Shown: in pieces, positions 5,911-7,205 of the stretch
How positions within the stretch are numbered: position 1 is the stretch's first letter
How the letters are laid out: the number at the start of each line of letters is the position of its first letter
Source of the DNA: Thermoproteati archaeon
GTDB taxonomy: Archaea > Thermoproteota > Thermoprotei_A > Marsarchaeales > UBA168
DNA length: 7,205 bases
Assembly (NCBI GenBank): GCA_023256295.1
Contig: JAGDXH010000002.1
Coordinates: 43,897 to 51,101, forward strand
Direction: 5' to 3'
Position numbers and translations under genes: made by a program
Notes under the pieces: generated by a model
Told to the model about the DNA's origin: nothing
The model's database searches: none
Seen by the model: the letters and a program-made list of their open reading frames with translations, nothing else

Positions 5911-5922
5911 TTTATAAGCTTT
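5911..5922 (-). promoter_or_regulatory. TATA box of the hsp20-regulator operon
   Basis: Read on the minus strand, the segment AAAGCTTATAAA carries a strong archaeal TATA box (TTATAAA, 5917-5911) preceded by a purine-rich BRE-like run. Its centre is 32 bp upstream of the hsp20 ATG, so transcription should start near 5887-5889 with a leader of about 5-7 nt. On the plus strand the same site reads CTTTATAAG, nearly palindromic, and could also fire toward galT. Confidence 0.7.
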
Positions 5923-5948
5923 TCTTATCAGCCGCACCTCTGAAGCGC

Positions 5949-5958
5949 TTTTATATTA
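5949..5958 (+). promoter_or_regulatory. TATA-like box upstream of galT
   Basis: TTTTATATTA lies about 20 bp upstream of the ATG at 5974. This is slightly closer than the usual 25 bp from TATA centre to transcription start, so either the transcript is leaderless with tight spacing or the alternative plus-strand box CTTTATAAG at 5910-5918 is used, giving a leader of about 30 nt. No clear Shine-Dalgarno precedes the ATG. Confidence 0.5.
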
Positions 5959-5973
5959 CCTTTTGAAGTCATC

Positions 5974-6990
5974 ATGAGTCCTGAGATACGTCGCGATTAT
6001 CTCCTGGAGCGCTATGCCATATTTGCCCCAAGCAGGGGGAGAAGACCCTCTGACTTCAAGGTGGTTTCTGCCAGCGAGCAGGACAACAGCAGATGTCCTT
6101 TCTGTCCAGGAAAGGAAGATCAAACTCCCATGGCTACGTACGTGCTTCTTGAAGAGGATGGAAAGATAAAGGTAACGCGCGACGAGGAGGGGAAAGCCAG
6201 AGTTACTGGCTGGCTGGTGAGGGCGTTTCCCAACTTGTATCCCGCCTTTTCAAGCGAGCTCTCTCAGCTCACGGTCCCGCCTGAAGGAGTTCCTGTTCCA
6301 GAGTCGGCCTATGGCTATCATGAGGTCCTGGTGGAATCTCCCATTCACAACCAGCACTTCTGGTTGGCACCTGAACGGCAGACGCAGCTAGTGTTGAGGG
6401 CTGTGCTGGATAGGGTCGAGTCCTTTTCTAAGGATGGCAAGGTGAGAGCCATAATGCCTTTCAGGAATCATGGCCGTGAGGCGGGTGCTTCTCTTAGTCA
6501 CGCTCATACTCAAATAGTGGCCTCTTCTTTTGTCCCGCCCATTTTGGCTCAGGAAGATCAGGTTTTCTCGTCTGGACGTTCGTTGTCCTCAGTGGCATCC
6601 AAGGAAGAGTTATCTGACCGTCACATTTATTCCAACGATCAATACGTTGCGTTTGCCTCTTGGGCCGGAGTGACTCCCTATTCGTTCATGATCGTCCCAA
6701 GGCAACAATCCCCTACTCCGGTGGGGATCGACCTAAAGCCTCTTTCCGACGTGCTAAGGAAGACCCTGGGCGCCCTTCACGACATACTGAATGACCCTCC
6801 ATTCAACTTGGTTTGGCACATATCTCCCTTGCCTTGGAGCGAGCACCCAAAGTTTCACTGGCACATAGAGGTCTACCCCAAACTTTCGATTTGGGCAGGA
6901 TATGAGCTCGGGTCCGGTACGTATATAAACGTGGTCACGCCTGAAAGCGCGGCGCAGTACTTAAAGGCTGCCGTTGAGAAGGGGTCATGA
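5974..6990 (+). CDS. galT: UDP-glucose--hexose-1-phosphate uridylyltransferase (GalT family)
   Basis: A 338-residue HIT-superfamily enzyme of the Leloir pathway. It moves UMP between UDP-glucose and galactose-1-phosphate via a covalent uridylyl-histidine, and so supplies UDP-sugars for glycan synthesis. The start EIRRDYLLERYAIFAPSRG (4-22) matches the usual GalT N-terminus, supporting ATG 5974. CPFCPG (C41, C44) is the zinc-binding pair, with GYHEVLVESPIHNQHFW (114-130) contributing the other metal-side histidines. The active site is GASLSHAHTQ (171-180), with the HxHxQ motif H176-A-H178-T-Q180 and H178 as nucleophile; most GalTs have Pro between the histidines. The second domain ends with FHWHIEVYPKLS (294-305) and a GSGTYINVVTPE ending. 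It is divergent from hsp20 and overlaps the next gene by 4 nt (ATGA). Specificity for galactose rather than another hexose-1-phosphate cannot be told from sequence. Confidence 0.92.
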   Translation: MSPEIRRDYLLERYAIFAPSRGRRPSDFKVVSASEQDNSRCPFCPGKEDQTPMATYVLLEEDGKIKVTRDEEGKARVTGWLVRAFPNLYPAFSSELSQLTVPPEGVPVPESAYGYHEVLVESPIHNQHFWLAPERQTQLVLRAVLDRVESFSKDGKVRAIMPFRNHGREAGASLSHAHTQIVASSFVPPILAQEDQVFSSGRSLSSVASKEELSDRHIYSNDQYVAFASWAGVTPYSFMIVPRQQSPTPVGIDLKPLSDVLRKTLGALHDILNDPPFNLVWHISPLPWSEHPKFHWHIEVYPKLSIWAGYELGSGTYINVVTPESAAQYLKAAVEKGS

Positions 6991-7205
6991 AGGCCGTCGT
7001 GACAGTACTGATTATGCTTGCCTTGCTCGCAGGCATGGCGCTATCGCAGACGGCACCTCCAGTGCTGTCTTCTTGCAACGTGACTGTCTTTTCCGACGGG
7101 ACAGCATTGGTGCAACAGAGGTGGTACGTCCTCTCTACCCCGTCTTACATGCGCTTAAACGGTTCATCCAGCAGTTCTTTCATCCTCGTTTATGGCTTGA
7201 ATGGG
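6987..7205 (+). CDS. Secreted protein of unknown family, N-terminal 73 residues (3' truncated by window edge)
   Basis: The ATG overlaps the galT stop (ATGA), so the two are probably co-translated, and the frame stays open to the window end. Residues 1-21 form a clear signal peptide: MK, a hydrophobic core (about 3-19, VVTVLIMLALLAGMA), then a small-residue region before QTAPP. A single Cys at 30 lies too far from the hydrophobic core to be a classic lipobox. Two N-glycosylation sequons (N31, N58) and a Ser-rich run (60-64) fit an outer-surface archaeal protein. I do not recognise the family from this fragment. Its frame is undamaged, and the absence of a gap suggests it is co-expressed with galT, which could link sugar-nucleotide supply to a surface glycoprotein; that link is only inferred. 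Confidence 0.75.
   Translation, partial: MKAVVTVLIMLALLAGMALSQTAPPVLSSCNVTVFSDGTALVQQRWYVLSTPSYMRLNGSSSSSFILVYGLNG

Noticed and set aside
5265..5966. Plus-strand open frames across the regulator and hsp20 genes
   Set aside because: They are antisense to clearly identified Hsp20 and winged-helix proteins and show no family features.
1..7205. tRNA, rRNA, CRISPR arrays, insertion sequences or long repeats
   Set aside because: None visible by eye; coding genes fill nearly all the sequence and no transposase, repeat array or inverted-repeat-bounded element was found.

Overview
The window looks archaeal. It is gene-dense and about half G+C by eye, with many AGG (Arg) and ATA (Ile) codons. Starts are often TTG or GTG, and several promoters show TATA-like boxes close to, or almost directly on, the start codon. 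The protein families also fit: an archaeal-style Hsp20, a Phr-like winged-helix regulator, and a DUF123/Uri-type protein. A thermophilic member of the TACK/Thermoproteota side is my best guess, but I cannot place it further.

Layout. (1) 1-734, + strand: the C-terminal third of phosphoenolpyruvate synthase, cut by the window edge. (2) 771-5009, + strand: a tightly packed probable operon of four genes. These are a secreted or membrane protein of unknown family, a 910-residue protein fusing two classical AAA ATPase modules to a Lon-type Ser-Lys peptidase, an acylphosphatase, and a DUF123 (Uri-superfamily) nuclease-like protein. (3) 5882-4909, - strand: a two-gene operon of a small heat shock protein (Hsp20) and a winged-helix regulator resembling Phr, the archaeal heat shock repressor. 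A perfect 6-5-6 inverted repeat lies between its TATA box and start codon and is a good operator candidate. (4) 5974-7205, + strand: a galactose-1-phosphate uridylyltransferase family enzyme, whose stop codon overlaps the start of a secreted protein that runs off the window.

How the parts may work together. The central two-thirds looks like a protein quality-control locus. An unusual AAA-AAA-Lon protease is translationally coupled (TTGA overlap, good Shine-Dalgarno) to a glycosylatable membrane protein with a C-terminal transmembrane hairpin. It converges on an hsp20-repressor operon that carries its own candidate operator. The most notable items are the protease architecture, its possible membrane partner, and the self-controlled hsp20-regulator pair. 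Flanking genes (PEP synthase, GalT) are ordinary central and sugar-nucleotide metabolism.

Intergenic DNA is minimal. The only real gaps are 735-770 and 5883-5973, both holding promoters. No RNA genes, CRISPR arrays, insertion sequences or clear hairpin terminators were seen.
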